DNA from: Albidovulum denitrificans
Lineage (GTDB): Bacteria > Pseudomonadota > Alphaproteobacteria > Rhodobacterales > Rhodobacteraceae
Reading direction: 5' to 3'
Length of the DNA: 64,000 nucleotides
NCBI RefSeq assembly: GCF_002973535.1
Contig: NZ_PVEP01000003.1
Coordinates: forward strand, 274,326-338,325
Below the pieces are notes generated by a model. That model had not been told where the DNA came from, ran no database searches, and saw only the letters and a list, made by a program, of their open reading frames with translations. Made by a program: the position numbers and the translations under genes. Below, one piece after another: positions 26,410 through 36,780 of this stretch (position 1 is the first letter of the stretch; each line of letters begins with the position of its first letter).

Positions 26410-28185
26410 ATGGGCAGCCGGTCCAGACTGATCGCCCTGCGTTCGGTTGCCGTTCTTCTGCCCGTGCTGGCGGGAAGCGGGGCGGCAGCGCTGTTCCTTC
26501 AGTATTCCTCGGCTGCGGGCCTGACCGTCTATGCCTATCTCAGCGCCGCCCTGCTGGCGCTGTCGACCGCCTGGCTCGCCTGGGGCGCGGGGCTGTCGCT
26601 GATCGGGCTTTGGCCCGCGCGAAGGGCAACGGTCGCGGCGCAGCCGATCCGGGGCAAGACCGCGCTCCTGATGCCGGTTTGCAACGAAGACCCCGCCGCG
26701 ACCTTCGCCCGCGTGGCGGCGATGATGGAGGCGCTGCACGACGCCCCGGCGCGGATCGACTTTGCGATCCTGTCCGACAGTTCCCGGCCCGAGGTGATCG
26801 CGGGCGAAGCCTATTGGTTCAATCGCCTGATGGCCGAAACCGGCGGCGAGGGGCGGCTCTTCTACCGCCGCCGCAGCCAGAATACCGGACGCAAGGCGGG
26901 TAATATCGCGGATTTCTTCCGCCGCAGCGGCGGGGCCTATGACTTTGCCCTGATCCTTGACGCGGACAGCCTGATGGAGGCGGAGTCGATCCTTGAGATG
27001 ATCCGGCGGATGGAGGCGGAGCCACGCCTTGGCCTGCTTCAGACGCTTCCCGTCGTGGTACGGGCGCAGTCGATCTTCGGCCGCGCGATGCAATTCGCCG
27101 CCGGGTTCTATTCGCCGGTCTTCGCGCGCGGGCTGGCGCGGCTTCAGGGGGCCGCGGGGCCGTTCTGGGGCCATAACGCCATCGTCCGTACCGCCGCCTG
27201 GGCCGGGTCCTGTGGGTTGCCGGAACTGGACGGGCCGCCGCCCTTCGGGGGCCATATCCTTAGCCATGACATCGTCGAGGCGGCGCTTCTGGCCCGCGCG
27301 GGGTGGATCGTGCGCCTCGACCCCGATCTGGGCGGGTCATATGAGGAAGGGCCGGAAAACCTGATTGAACATGCCAAGCGCGACCGGCGCTGGTGCCAGG
27401 GCAACCTTCAGCATTCCCGCGTCATCGGTGCAGCCGGTCTGCCGGGGTGGAGCCGCATGTCGCTGGGCCTTGGGATCATGGCCTATATCGCCCCGGTCTT
27501 CTGGGGCGGGTTCCTGATCTCCTCTCTCCTCGACCGGGCGAACCTGCCGCCGCCCGACTATTTCCCCGACCCGCACCAGTTCTTCCCGGTCTTTCCCAGC
27601 GATGAGACGGCGAAGGCGATCGGCCTTGCGATCGGGATCGTCGGCCTTCTGATCATGCCGAAACTCCTGATCGTGATCGAGGCGGCGATGGGCGGCCGGT
27701 TGCGGCAGTTCGGGCGGCCTGCCTCTGTCGTCCTGTCCTCGGTCCTGGACCTCGCGCTGTCGAGCGTGATCGCCCCGATCCTGATGGCCTTCCAGACCCG
27801 GTCCGTGCTTCAGGTCCTGCGCGGCGCCGATGGCGGCTGGCCCGCGAACCGGCGGGGCGAGGCGCGGCTGACCCTGATGGAGGCGTTCGAGGCCTGCCAC
27901 TTCATGGTCACGGTCGGGCTTCTGGGTCTTGTCGCCTCATGGTACTGGATCCCCGCGCTGCTGCCCTGGCTGCTGCCGGTGCTTGGCCCGATGATCCTGT
28001 CGCCGGTCCTGATCGCCTGGACCTCACGCTCTGCGGCGGGGTCGGCGGTGTTCGGGATGCCCGAGGAACGCGCCCTGCCGCCGATCCTTGCGCGGCACGA
28101 CGCGATCCTTGCGCGCTGGGGGCAGACCTCGGGCGCTGCGCTTGGCACGGGCGCCCAACCGGGCCGGGGTACCGCCGATGCCTGA
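26410..28185 (+). CDS. opgH: Glucan biosynthesis glucosyltransferase H
   Basis: The 591-residue inner membrane GT2 enzyme polymerises glucose from UDP-glucose for periplasmic glucans. Two hydrophobic segments (about 5-70) precede the catalytic domain, which shows LLMPVCNEDPAATF, LSDSSRPEVI, the DxD-type LILDADSLME, FWGHNAIVRT, ILSHDIVEAALL and the RRWCQGNLQHSR block (QxxRW-related). Several membrane helices follow (about 350-540). It is shorter than E. coli OpgH (about 850 residues), lacking the long N-terminal region, as expected for alphaproteobacteria. It overlaps opgC by 8 bases. Confidence 0.95.
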   Translation: MGSRSRLIALRSVAVLLPVLAGSGAAALFLQYSSAAGLTVYAYLSAALLALSTAWLAWGAGLSLIGLWPARRATVAAQPIRGKTALLMPVCNEDPAATFARVAAMMEALHDAPARIDFAILSDSSRPEVIAGEAYWFNRLMAETGGEGRLFYRRRSQNTGRKAGNIADFFRRSGGAYDFALILDADSLMEAESILEMIRRMEAEPRLGLLQTLPVVVRAQSIFGRAMQFAAGFYSPVFARGLARLQGAAGPFWGHNAIVRTAAWAGSCGLPELDGPPPFGGHILSHDIVEAALLARAGWIVRLDPDLGGSYEEGPENLIEHAKRDRRWCQGNLQHSRVIGAAGLPGWSRMSLGLGIMAYIAPVFWGGFLISSLLDRANLPPPDYFPDPHQFFPVFPSDETAKAIGLAIGIVGLLIMPKLLIVIEAAMGGRLRQFGRPASVVLSSVLDLALSSVIAPILMAFQTRSVLQVLRGADGGWPANRRGEARLTLMEAFEACHFMVTVGLLGLVASWYWIPALLPWLLPVLGPMILSPVLIAWTSRSAAGSAVFGMPEERALPPILARHDAILARWGQTSGAALGTGAQPGRGTADA

Positions 28186-29356
28186 TCGCAGCGCCCTGCA
28201 ATCGCCCGCGCGCCAGCGTGACGGGCGGATCGACGTGCTTCGGGGCCTTGCCCTTGTGATGATCTTCATCAACCACGTCCCCGGCACGGTGTTCGAGAAC
28301 CTGACCAACCGCAATTTCGGCTTCTCGGATGCCGCCGAGGGGTTTGTGATGATCTCCGGCATCTCCGCCGCGCTGGCCTATTCGGGCGGTCTGTCGGCCA
28401 AGCCGCTCTGGCCGGGGATCGCGAAGGTGTGGAAGCGGGCCTGGACGCTTTACCTTACCCACCTGTTCCTGTCCTTCTGGGCGATCGCCATCGTCTTTGC
28501 GACCTGGCGTTTTGGCGGCAGTATCACGCTGGCGCAGAAGGATAACTTCCAGTTCCTCTTCAGCGACCCCTATGGCGTCCTGATCGGGGTGCCGACGCTG
28601 GGGCACCAGTTCGGCTATGTGAACATCCTGCCGCTTTACGCCGTCCTGCTGCTGGCCGCCCCGGCGCTGATCCTGCTGGGCCGACGCTGGCCGGTCTGGA
28701 CGCTTGCCGGGTCTGTCGCGCTCTGGTTCGCTGCGGGGTGGTTCCGGCTCGACCTGCCGGCCTATCCGCTTCCCGGCGGCTGGTTCTTCAACCCGTTCTC
28801 CTGGCAACTTCTGTTCGTGATCGGCCTCTTGACCGGGCTGGCGATGAAGCGCGGCGCGCGGTTCGTGCCGTTACGGCCGTGGCTGGCCTGGCTGGCCTGG
28901 GGTTTTGTCATCCTCGCGGTGGTCTGGCTGAAATGGCACGCGCTGGGGCGGGCGGCGGGGACCGCGCTCTGGTGGGCGGCCAATCACGGCGCGCCCTGGT
29001 TCTTTACCGCCTTCGACAAGACATATGTGTCGCTGCCCCGGCTTCTGCATGTCGTGGCCCTTGCCTATGCGATCAGCACCATCCCCGGATTCCGCCGCGC
29101 GGCCGATCATCCGGCGCTGGCGCCGCTGGCGGTCCTGGGGCGGCAGGCGCTGCCGGTCTTCGCGATGGGGACGCTTCTGTCCTTCGCCGCCCGCGCGGTG
29201 AAGGAGCTTGCGGTGATACCGTCGCATATCCTCGACGGGTCGCTGATTGCCGGGGGCATCGTGGTGATGATCGCCTTCGCGGCCTTCCTCGACCGCAACC
29301 GCAAACCATCCGGCGGGCGGGTCGCCACCGGCCCCGCCCTGCCCGCCCGCGCCTAA
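28178..29356 (+). CDS. opgC: OpgC-type glucan succinyltransferase
   Basis: The 392-residue membrane protein has about ten hydrophobic segments and opens with RDGRIDVLRGLALVMIFINH, typical of OpgC and related membrane acyltransferases that decorate periplasmic glucans with succinyl groups. The start at 28178 overlaps the end of opgH; the frame is open upstream but only as a shadow. By position it closes the opgG-I-H operon. Its TAA shares bases with the stop of the convergent dehydrogenase gene at 29353. Confidence 0.9.
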   Translation: MPDRSALQSPARQRDGRIDVLRGLALVMIFINHVPGTVFENLTNRNFGFSDAAEGFVMISGISAALAYSGGLSAKPLWPGIAKVWKRAWTLYLTHLFLSFWAIAIVFATWRFGGSITLAQKDNFQFLFSDPYGVLIGVPTLGHQFGYVNILPLYAVLLLAAPALILLGRRWPVWTLAGSVALWFAAGWFRLDLPAYPLPGGWFFNPFSWQLLFVIGLLTGLAMKRGARFVPLRPWLAWLAWGFVILAVVWLKWHALGRAAGTALWWAANHGAPWFFTAFDKTYVSLPRLLHVVALAYAISTIPGFRRAADHPALAPLAVLGRQALPVFAMGTLLSFAARAVKELAVIPSHILDGSLIAGGIVVMIAFAAFLDRNRKPSGGRVATGPALPARA

Positions 29357-30432
29357 CGCCGCCCGCGCAGGCCCGCGTTGAAGTACTGCCCGGTCTTTGT
29401 CGCAAGATAGGCGTCAAGCGGGATGGTTTCCTGCTTCAGGAAGCCTTGCCGCGGCAGCTTTCCGGCCTTCACCATCTCGATCACCGCCACGACCGAGGCC
29501 GAGGTCGTCCAGGCGATCGCCGTGCGCCGACGACCTGCAATCTCCTGCGGATAATAGGCGCGCACGAATTCGGTCCGCTTCAACTGCCCGCCGGTCCAGC
29601 CCTCGGCGGCGACGTGAAGGTAGACGACATCCTCATCCACCGGCGGCTTGGCATGGGTCAGGATCCTGCCCGCCGCCTCGCGGTTTTCGCGCATCAGAAG
29701 CTCGTGGAAGAAGAAATTCATCAACTGAACATGGCCGGGATAGCGCATGGTCTTGTAATCGAGGTTCTCCACCCGGTCGGCATAGGTTTCACACATCGTC
29801 CCGAGGCCGCCGGAGGTGGTGAAGGCTTCAAGCTTCAGCCCGTCGATATAGATCGTCTCCAACCATTCCATCGCCGAGACGGTCTTGTGAACCCCCTCCT
29901 CGATCACCTCGCAATCGTTGAGGTATTCGTTGACCACACCCTCGGGCGACCAGTTGAAGGCGTATCCAAGAAGCCCGGTCGGGTTCTGCGGCAGCGCGCC
30001 CACGCGCAGGCGGATGGAGCGGACCTTGTCGAACGGTTCGGCCAGATGCGCGCCGACGATGCCGACGAAACCGGGGGCGAGGCCGCATTGCGGGGCCATG
30101 AGGCCCTTCGCGGTCTTGGCGAGGTCGCGGATGTGCTGCGTGGTGGGGACGTCTTCCGTCAGGTCGAAGTAATGCAGGCCAAGGCCGTGGGCGACGGTAG
30201 AGATGCCGATATTCAGGTGATAGGGCAGGCAGGACAGAACTGCCTCCTGATCCTTCAGGATCGCGCCCAGCGCGGCGGTATCGGTCAGGTCGGCGGTGCG
30301 GGTCGGGAAGGGGGTGTCCGCGACCTTGCGCGCGTCGATGCCGGTGACGTCGAACCCCGCCTCCGCCAGCAGCTCCGCCGCCAGGTGGCCGACCTTGCCG
30401 AGGCCGAGAACGGCGACTTTGGTGAATGACAT
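29353..30432 (-). CDS. Saccharopine dehydrogenase-family protein (lysine catabolism)
   Basis: The 359-residue protein has an N-terminal Rossmann fold (VAVLGLGKVGHLAAELLAEA) and the saccharopine dehydrogenase-like C-terminal domain (MAPQCGLAPGFVGIVGAHLA, RVGALPQNPTGLLGYAFNWS, FTTSGGLGTMCETY). It would produce 2-aminoadipate 6-semialdehyde, either from saccharopine or directly from lysine as a lysine 6-dehydrogenase; sequence alone does not decide. The next gene upstream encodes the semialdehyde dehydrogenase, supporting lysine degradation. The ATG at 30432 follows GGAGAG. No separate lysine-ketoglutarate reductase is present in the window. Confidence 0.85.
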   Translation of the reverse strand: MSFTKVAVLGLGKVGHLAAELLAEAGFDVTGIDARKVADTPFPTRTADLTDTAALGAILKDQEAVLSCLPYHLNIGISTVAHGLGLHYFDLTEDVPTTQHIRDLAKTAKGLMAPQCGLAPGFVGIVGAHLAEPFDKVRSIRLRVGALPQNPTGLLGYAFNWSPEGVVNEYLNDCEVIEEGVHKTVSAMEWLETIYIDGLKLEAFTTSGGLGTMCETYADRVENLDYKTMRYPGHVQLMNFFFHELLMRENREAAGRILTHAKPPVDEDVVYLHVAAEGWTGGQLKRTEFVRAYYPQEIAGRRRTAIAWTTSASVVAVIEMVKAGKLPRQGFLKQETIPLDAYLATKTGQYFNAGLRGRR

Positions 30433-30558
30433 CGAAACTCTCCTGTCCGTTGGTTTACGGACAGATTCACGCGGCCGGCCGTCGATTGCGCGCGTCATTT
30501 CGGCGGATTGTCAGGGGTTGAGATAAAATATGACGGCACGGCCGGTCATAATGACGAA

Positions 30559-30616
30559 GCCCCGGAGGTGATCCGGGGCCTCTTGTTTCAACGGAGGTCC
30601 CGGATCAGGTCCGGGA
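30559..30616. terminator. Two hairpins between the lysine genes
   Basis: A perfect 8-base stem (30559-30566 and 30572-30579, GCCCCGGA and complement) and a perfect 7-base stem (30598-30604 and 30610-30616, TCCCGGA and complement) lie between two genes of the same strand. Read on the minus strand they follow the aldehyde dehydrogenase stop at 30632; the T-runs are poor, so termination may be partial. Confidence 0.5.
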
Positions 30617-30631
30617 CGGCACCGCCTTCTC

Positions 30632-32131
30632 TCAGATGTCGAACTTTACGCCCTGCGCCAGCGGCAGGTCGGCGGAATAGTTGATCGTGTTGGTCTGGCG
30701 TCGCATGTAGCCCTTCCAGGCGTCCGAACCGCTTTCGCGGCCGCCGCCGGTTTCCTTCTCGCCGCCGAAGGCGCCACCGATCTCGGCGCCCGAAGGGCCG
30801 ATATTGACGTTGGCGATGCCGCAGTCGGACCCGACGGAGGACAGGAAGGTTTCCGCCTCGCGCATGTTCAGCGTGAAGATGCAGGAGGACAGGCCCTGCG
30901 GCACGTCGTTCTGGATCGCGATCGCCTCATCCAGCGTGTCATAGCCCATGACGTAAAGGATCGGCGCGAAGGTCTCGGTGCGCACCGTGTCGGTCTGCTT
31001 CGGCATTTCGGCCACGGCGGGCTGCACATAGGCGCCGCCCTGCGGCACGCCCGTCGCAACGGTCTTGCCGCCGTGGATCGTGCCGCCTTCGGACTTCGCC
31101 TGTTCCAGCGCGGCCTGCATCCGGTCGCGCGAGGCGTGGTCGATCAGCGGGCCGATCAGCGTCGTCCCCTTGCGCGGATCGCCGATGGGCAGGCTGCCAT
31201 AGGCCTTGACCAGCCGCGCCACCAGATCGTCCTTGATCGAGTTATGCGCGATCAGGCGGCGCAGTGAGGTGCAGCGCTGCCCCGCCGTGCCGACGGCGGA
31301 AAAGACGATGGCGCGCACCGCCATGTCGAGGTCGGCCGAGGGCGCGACGATCATCGCGTTGTTTCCGCCAAGCTCCAGGATCGGGCGGCCCCAGCGGGCG
31401 GAAACCTTCGGCCCGACGATACCGCCCATGCGGGTCGATCCGGTGGCCGAGACGATGGGAACGTCCTTGGAATTCACCAGCGCCTCCCCCACATCCGGGC
31501 CGCCGATCACCAGTTGCACCAGCCCCTCGGGCGCGTCGCCAAACCGCTTCAGCGCGCGGTCGAGGATCTTCATGCAGACCATCGCGGTCAGCGGGGTCTT
31601 TTCCGACGGCTTCCAGATCACCGGATCGCCGCACACAAGTGCCAGCGCAGTGTTCCAGGACCAGACCGCAACGGGAAAGTTGAAGGCGGTGATGACGGCG
31701 CAGGGGCCAAGCGGATGCCAGGTTTCCATCATCCGGTGACCGGGACGTTCCGAGGCGATGGTCAGGCCGTAAATCTGGCGGCTAAGGCCCACGGCAAAGT
31801 CGCAGATGTCGATCATCTCCTGCACCTCGCCCAGACCCTCGGACAGGATCTTGCCCGCCTCAAGCGTCACGACCGCGCCCAGCTCTTCCTTCGAGGCCCG
31901 CAGTTCCTCGCCCAGCAGGCGGACAAGTTCACCCCGGCGCGGGGCCGGGACCTGCCGCCAGGCCTTGAATGCCTCCTGCGACGTCGCGATGATCGCAGGC
32001 ATCTCCGCCGCCGTGGTTTCGCGCACCTTCGCGGCCTCGGCGCCGTCGATCGGCGAATGCACGGCCAGCGTGCCGCCCGAAATCTCCGCCTCGCTCAGGC
32101 CCGCGGCCTTCAGCACATCCTTGTGGCTCAT
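30632..32131 (-). CDS. amaB: 2-aminoadipate 6-semialdehyde dehydrogenase (ALDH7)
   Basis: The 499-residue NAD-dependent aldehyde dehydrogenase is of the ALDH7/antiquitin type, oxidising aminoadipate semialdehyde to 2-aminoadipate in lysine breakdown. Motifs: NFPVAVWSWNTALALVCGDP, VIWKPSEKTPLTAM, SATGSTRMGGIVG, catalytic Glu in ILELGGNNAMIV and nucleophilic Cys in GTAGQRCTSLRRLI. The ending GGGRESGSDAWKGYMRR is characteristic of this subfamily. The ATG at 32131 lies 1 base after the stop of the FabD-like gene, with AGGGAG inside that gene, so the two are coupled. Symbol by analogy with Pseudomonas. Confidence 0.88.
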   Translation of the reverse strand: MSHKDVLKAAGLSEAEISGGTLAVHSPIDGAEAAKVRETTAAEMPAIIATSQEAFKAWRQVPAPRRGELVRLLGEELRASKEELGAVVTLEAGKILSEGLGEVQEMIDICDFAVGLSRQIYGLTIASERPGHRMMETWHPLGPCAVITAFNFPVAVWSWNTALALVCGDPVIWKPSEKTPLTAMVCMKILDRALKRFGDAPEGLVQLVIGGPDVGEALVNSKDVPIVSATGSTRMGGIVGPKVSARWGRPILELGGNNAMIVAPSADLDMAVRAIVFSAVGTAGQRCTSLRRLIAHNSIKDDLVARLVKAYGSLPIGDPRKGTTLIGPLIDHASRDRMQAALEQAKSEGGTIHGGKTVATGVPQGGAYVQPAVAEMPKQTDTVRTETFAPILYVMGYDTLDEAIAIQNDVPQGLSSCIFTLNMREAETFLSSVGSDCGIANVNIGPSGAEIGGAFGGEKETGGGRESGSDAWKGYMRRQTNTINYSADLPLAQGVKFDI

Positions 32132-32132
32132 G

Positions 32133-33164
32133 TCAGTCTCCCTTCGTGACGGTCGCGCGCTGGTCGTCCATACCCATGGAGACGAGCAGCGGCGCAGAGT
32201 GTTGGCGTGTCTGGAAATCGCTCTTTGAACCCATGCCGCGCCAGCGGCCAAGGATCAAGCTTTGTGCCACAGCGCCCCCCAGCGTGGTGCCGGGGCCGGT
32301 GACGATGAAAAGATCCGGCGCGAATTCCCGCGCGGCGATGTGGATGGCCTTGGTGAAGTCATATGTCTCCGTCACCTGATGGCCCAGCGTATAGTCCCAA
32401 AGCGCGTGTGTGTCGGTCGCGCCCGGCCACCAGATCGCACCGCGCCCGTCGATCATCGGCAGCTTCGGCTGGCTGAACAGCGTGGGCGACAGGCGGGCGC
32501 GGCCACGTTCGGCGACAGGGGCCTGAAGCGCGGTGTGGAAGGCGGCGTGGTTTGCCAGACGCATCGGGAATCGACCCTGTTCCGGCGGAACTTCGGCCTC
32601 AAACGCTTTCAGGCCCGCATCGTTCCCGGCAAGCACCAGCATGCCCCCAAGGTCGATGGACAGGCCAAGGATATGATCCGGCCGCGCGTCGATGTCTGCC
32701 ACCTTCGCCAGCAGCCCGGCCTTGCGGGCGGTGTCGGGGACCCAGTCCTCACCCACGCAAGGATGCACCATCTGCCCGCCGATCAGCGCCTCTTGCATCA
32801 GGGTCCCCATGGTGTTGACCACCTCGAACCCCGCTTCGGCGGTCAGCGCGCCGCCGCAGGCCAGGGCCGAATACCAGCCCATCGAATTGCCGGTAACGGC
32901 GACGACCCTGACGCCCTCGATGGCGCGGAAATCGCCCAACGTCGCAGCGTAGATCAGGGCCGAGGCATTGTCGCCCCGTGTATGCTTCGCCACCGAATAG
33001 CTCGCCGCGCCGTCAAGATCGCTCAGCGTTTCCTGGCCCAGCGCGGCGCGGGTACGGTCGAAGGCGGTCAGAAGCGCGCGATCGGCGAAATGGCGTTTCA
33101 GATAGCCAAGCTCGGTCTTGGTATAGGTCCCCCGGCCGGGGCAGATCACGACGGCGGTTTTCAT
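32133..33164 (-). CDS. FabD-like acyl carrier protein acyltransferase homolog
   Basis: The 343-residue protein resembles malonyl-CoA:ACP transacylases: nucleophile elbow VTGNSMGWYSAL (GxSxG), a central LVLAGNDAGLKAFE and catalytic His in ANHAAFHTAL. It departs from FabD in its N-terminal VVICPGRGTYTKTELGYLKR and in having a long, unusual middle. Its start overlaps the stop of the fused 2-oxoacid dehydrogenase E1 gene (ATGA), and the aldehyde dehydrogenase follows at once. Its place suggests an acyl transfer linked to the E1 reaction or to a side pathway rather than fatty acid synthesis; this is inference. Confidence 0.75.
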   Translation of the reverse strand: MKTAVVICPGRGTYTKTELGYLKRHFADRALLTAFDRTRAALGQETLSDLDGAASYSVAKHTRGDNASALIYAATLGDFRAIEGVRVVAVTGNSMGWYSALACGGALTAEAGFEVVNTMGTLMQEALIGGQMVHPCVGEDWVPDTARKAGLLAKVADIDARPDHILGLSIDLGGMLVLAGNDAGLKAFEAEVPPEQGRFPMRLANHAAFHTALQAPVAERGRARLSPTLFSQPKLPMIDGRGAIWWPGATDTHALWDYTLGHQVTETYDFTKAIHIAAREFAPDLFIVTGPGTTLGGAVAQSLILGRWRGMGSKSDFQTRQHSAPLLVSMGMDDQRATVTKGD

Positions 33165-35350
33165 GCCTTGCCCCCCAGCAGCGTCATCGCCGCGTCATAG
33201 ATCCCGTCCGCCGAAGGCATGGTCGCGGCATAGGCGGGGCCGGTGGCGATGAAACTGTCCTTCGCCGTGATGCGGGCATGGGGCAGATCGGTGCGTTCGG
33301 TGAACAGCGCCATCAACGCCTCGGCCACCCCTCCGGTGCGGCGCGTCTCATCCACGATCAGGATGCGTTTCGCGCCCTTCACCGCCGCGATCAGCGCGTC
33401 AGCGGGCAGGGGCGACAGCCAGCGCATGTCGATCACCCGCGCCTTGACGCCCTTCTCCGCCAGCCGCTTCTCGGCCTGGCGCGACAGGTAATAGCCGTTC
33501 GCGAAACTGACGATGGCAAGTTCGGTGCCATCGCCATGAACACCCACCTCACCGAACGGAATCACCTCATTTCCGGCGGGATAGAGCCTTATCCAGCCTG
33601 CATCCTTCTCTCCATGCAGGTCGCGCATCGGGTAAAGCGCGATGGGTTCGAGAAAGACCACCAGCCGCTGCTCCTCGCGCGCAAGGCGCACGCATTCGCG
33701 CAGCATCATCGCCGCATCCGCCCCGTTCGAGGGGCAGGCGAGGATCAGGCCGGGAATGTCGCGCAAGACGGCGACGGAGTTGTCATTGTGGAAATGTCCG
33801 CCAAAGCCCTTCTGATAGCCAAGCCCGGCGATCCGCACGACCATCGGGTTGGTGTATTGACCGTTCGAGAAGAAGGGCAGCGTCGCCGCCTCCCCCCGCA
33901 GTTGATCCTCGGCATTGTGGAGATAGGCGAGGAACTGGATCTCGGGCATCGGGATGAAGCCGTTTTGCGCCATGCCGATGCCAAGGCCAAGGATCGACTG
34001 TTCGTCCAGAAGTGTGTCGATCACCCGGTCCGGGCCAAAGCGGGTGATGAGCTTTTGCGTCACGCCGTAGACGCCGCCCTTGCGCCCGACATCCTCGCCC
34101 ATCAGGGCAATCTCGGGGTGTTCCAGCATCAGGTCGGTCAGCGCCCAGTTGATGAGGCGGGACATGATCTGCGGCTCTTCCATCGCCTTCAGATCGCCGC
34201 CGAAGGCGCTGGCGCGCGCCTCGGCGCTCGGCCCGTTGGTCGGCTTGCAAGCCCGTTTCGGCGGAATCAGGCTCTCCATCACGTCGCGGGCCGTTTTAAG
34301 CCGCGGCCGGGTCACCGCCTCTTCCGCGATCCGCGACACACGCGCGCAGGTGTCTTGATAGATAGCCAGCGCCTCGACGGGCGTGAGCGCGCCCGCCTGA
34401 CCCAGCAGCCGCACGGAATGCAGCAGCGGATCGTTCGCCTCTTCCGCCTCCACCTCCTCGCGCGGCATGTAGGTGGTGGGCATGTCGGCGCCCGCGTGGC
34501 CGTAAAGGCGCACCGTGCCGACATGGAGGAAGGCGGGCTTCTTGCGGCCCCGGACATAGGCGGCCGCCTCGGTCGCGACACGGAAGGTCTCGAAGATATC
34601 CAGCCCGTTGCAGGCGAAATACTTCAACCCCGGCCGCTGCGCGAAATTGGCGGCGATCCAGCCCTTCGGCGTCTTGGTGGAAATGCCGATGCCGTTATCC
34701 TCGCACACGAAGAGAAGCGGCAGGGGGATCGACTGATAGGACGTCCAGGCCGCCGTATTGAACGCGCCCTGCGCGGTGGAGTGGTTGGCCGAGGCGTCCC
34801 CGAAGGAGCAATAGACGATGGAGTCGTCCGGCAGGTCCTGATGTTCCGGCCGGTGCCGCCGCGCCGCGCCGATGGAATAGGCAGCGCCCACAGCTTTCGG
34901 CAGATGCGAGGCGATGGTGGAGGTTTGGGGCGGAATAGAGAGTGTTTTCGACCCCAGAACCTTGTGCCGCCCGCCGGAAATCGGGTCTTCGGACGAAGAC
35001 GCGAAGCTGAGAAGCATGTCCCAGGCGATCGACTGCCCCGGCACCTGCGCGGCGCGCGCGATCTGGAACGCCGCGTCGCGGTAATGCAGGAAGGCGGTAT
35101 CGGTGGGCCGCAGCGCCGCCGCCACCGCCGCCAGCCCCTCATGCCCCGAGGAGCCGATGGTATAGAACCCCTGCCCCGCCTTCTGCATCGCCCGGCTTTG
35201 CCGGTCGAGCGCGCGCGACAGGCAGGCCGAGCGGAAGACCGAAACCGCCCCGGTCGGCGACAACGGCCCCACGGGCGCGGCGCCCGGCGGCAGGTCGCCC
35301 GCGGCAACCCGTCTCAGGAAGTTTTCGTGAACGATCTCGGCGCGGTCCAT
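33161..35350 (-). CDS. Fused alpha/beta 2-oxoacid dehydrogenase E1 component
   Basis: The 729-residue protein joins both halves of a branched-chain-type 2-oxoacid dehydrogenase E1. The alpha-like part (to about 370) has SSGHEGLAAVAAAL, HYRDAAFQIAR and a TPP motif beginning FGDASANHSTAQGAFNTAA with CEDNGIGIST. The beta-like part (from about 390) has IALMGEDVGRKGGVYGVT, DTLLDEQSILGLGIGMAQNG and IVDETRRTGGVAEAL. Such enzymes decarboxylate a 2-oxoacid onto a lipoyl E2. Between the aminoadipate pathway and glutaryl-CoA dehydrogenase, 2-oxoadipate is a plausible substrate, but no E2 or E3 gene is nearby. It starts an overlapping operon with the FabD-like and ALDH7 genes. Confidence 0.85.
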   Translation of the reverse strand: MDRAEIVHENFLRRVAAGDLPPGAAPVGPLSPTGAVSVFRSACLSRALDRQSRAMQKAGQGFYTIGSSGHEGLAAVAAALRPTDTAFLHYRDAAFQIARAAQVPGQSIAWDMLLSFASSSEDPISGGRHKVLGSKTLSIPPQTSTIASHLPKAVGAAYSIGAARRHRPEHQDLPDDSIVYCSFGDASANHSTAQGAFNTAAWTSYQSIPLPLLFVCEDNGIGISTKTPKGWIAANFAQRPGLKYFACNGLDIFETFRVATEAAAYVRGRKKPAFLHVGTVRLYGHAGADMPTTYMPREEVEAEEANDPLLHSVRLLGQAGALTPVEALAIYQDTCARVSRIAEEAVTRPRLKTARDVMESLIPPKRACKPTNGPSAEARASAFGGDLKAMEEPQIMSRLINWALTDLMLEHPEIALMGEDVGRKGGVYGVTQKLITRFGPDRVIDTLLDEQSILGLGIGMAQNGFIPMPEIQFLAYLHNAEDQLRGEAATLPFFSNGQYTNPMVVRIAGLGYQKGFGGHFHNDNSVAVLRDIPGLILACPSNGADAAMMLRECVRLAREEQRLVVFLEPIALYPMRDLHGEKDAGWIRLYPAGNEVIPFGEVGVHGDGTELAIVSFANGYYLSRQAEKRLAEKGVKARVIDMRWLSPLPADALIAAVKGAKRILIVDETRRTGGVAEALMALFTERTDLPHARITAKDSFIATGPAYAATMPSADGIYDAAMTLLGGKA

Positions 35351-35378
35351 GCCAAAGCCTCATGTCTTCACTGTGGAA

Positions 35379-35449
35379 AAATACTCCCGCCGGAGGCATC
35401 TGGCGGCAAGGCCGGACGCCTCCGGCGGGAGTATTTGCGCCACGATGAA
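35379..35449. repeat. Perfect 19-base inverted repeat with GGAGTATTT element
   Basis: Arms 35379-35397 and 35418-35436 (beginning AAATACTCCCGCC) are perfectly complementary with a 20-base loop. The right arm runs into the 22-base element at 35428-35449 shared with 10275-10296. It lies between gcdH and the E1 gene, both on the minus strand, and could terminate gcdH transcription or protect an mRNA end. Confidence 0.7.
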
Positions 35450-35455
35450 CCCCCT

Positions 35456-36664
<1,209 letters not shown>

Positions 36665-36780
36665 GGCGAAGTCATCCTTTGGTGGCGAAAGTGCGGGAAT
36701 GTGTCGGGTATTCATTATGGGCTGGTTTTGCCCGCCGATACAGCGCTATTCTCACCAAGACATATGAGTATCGCACATAC

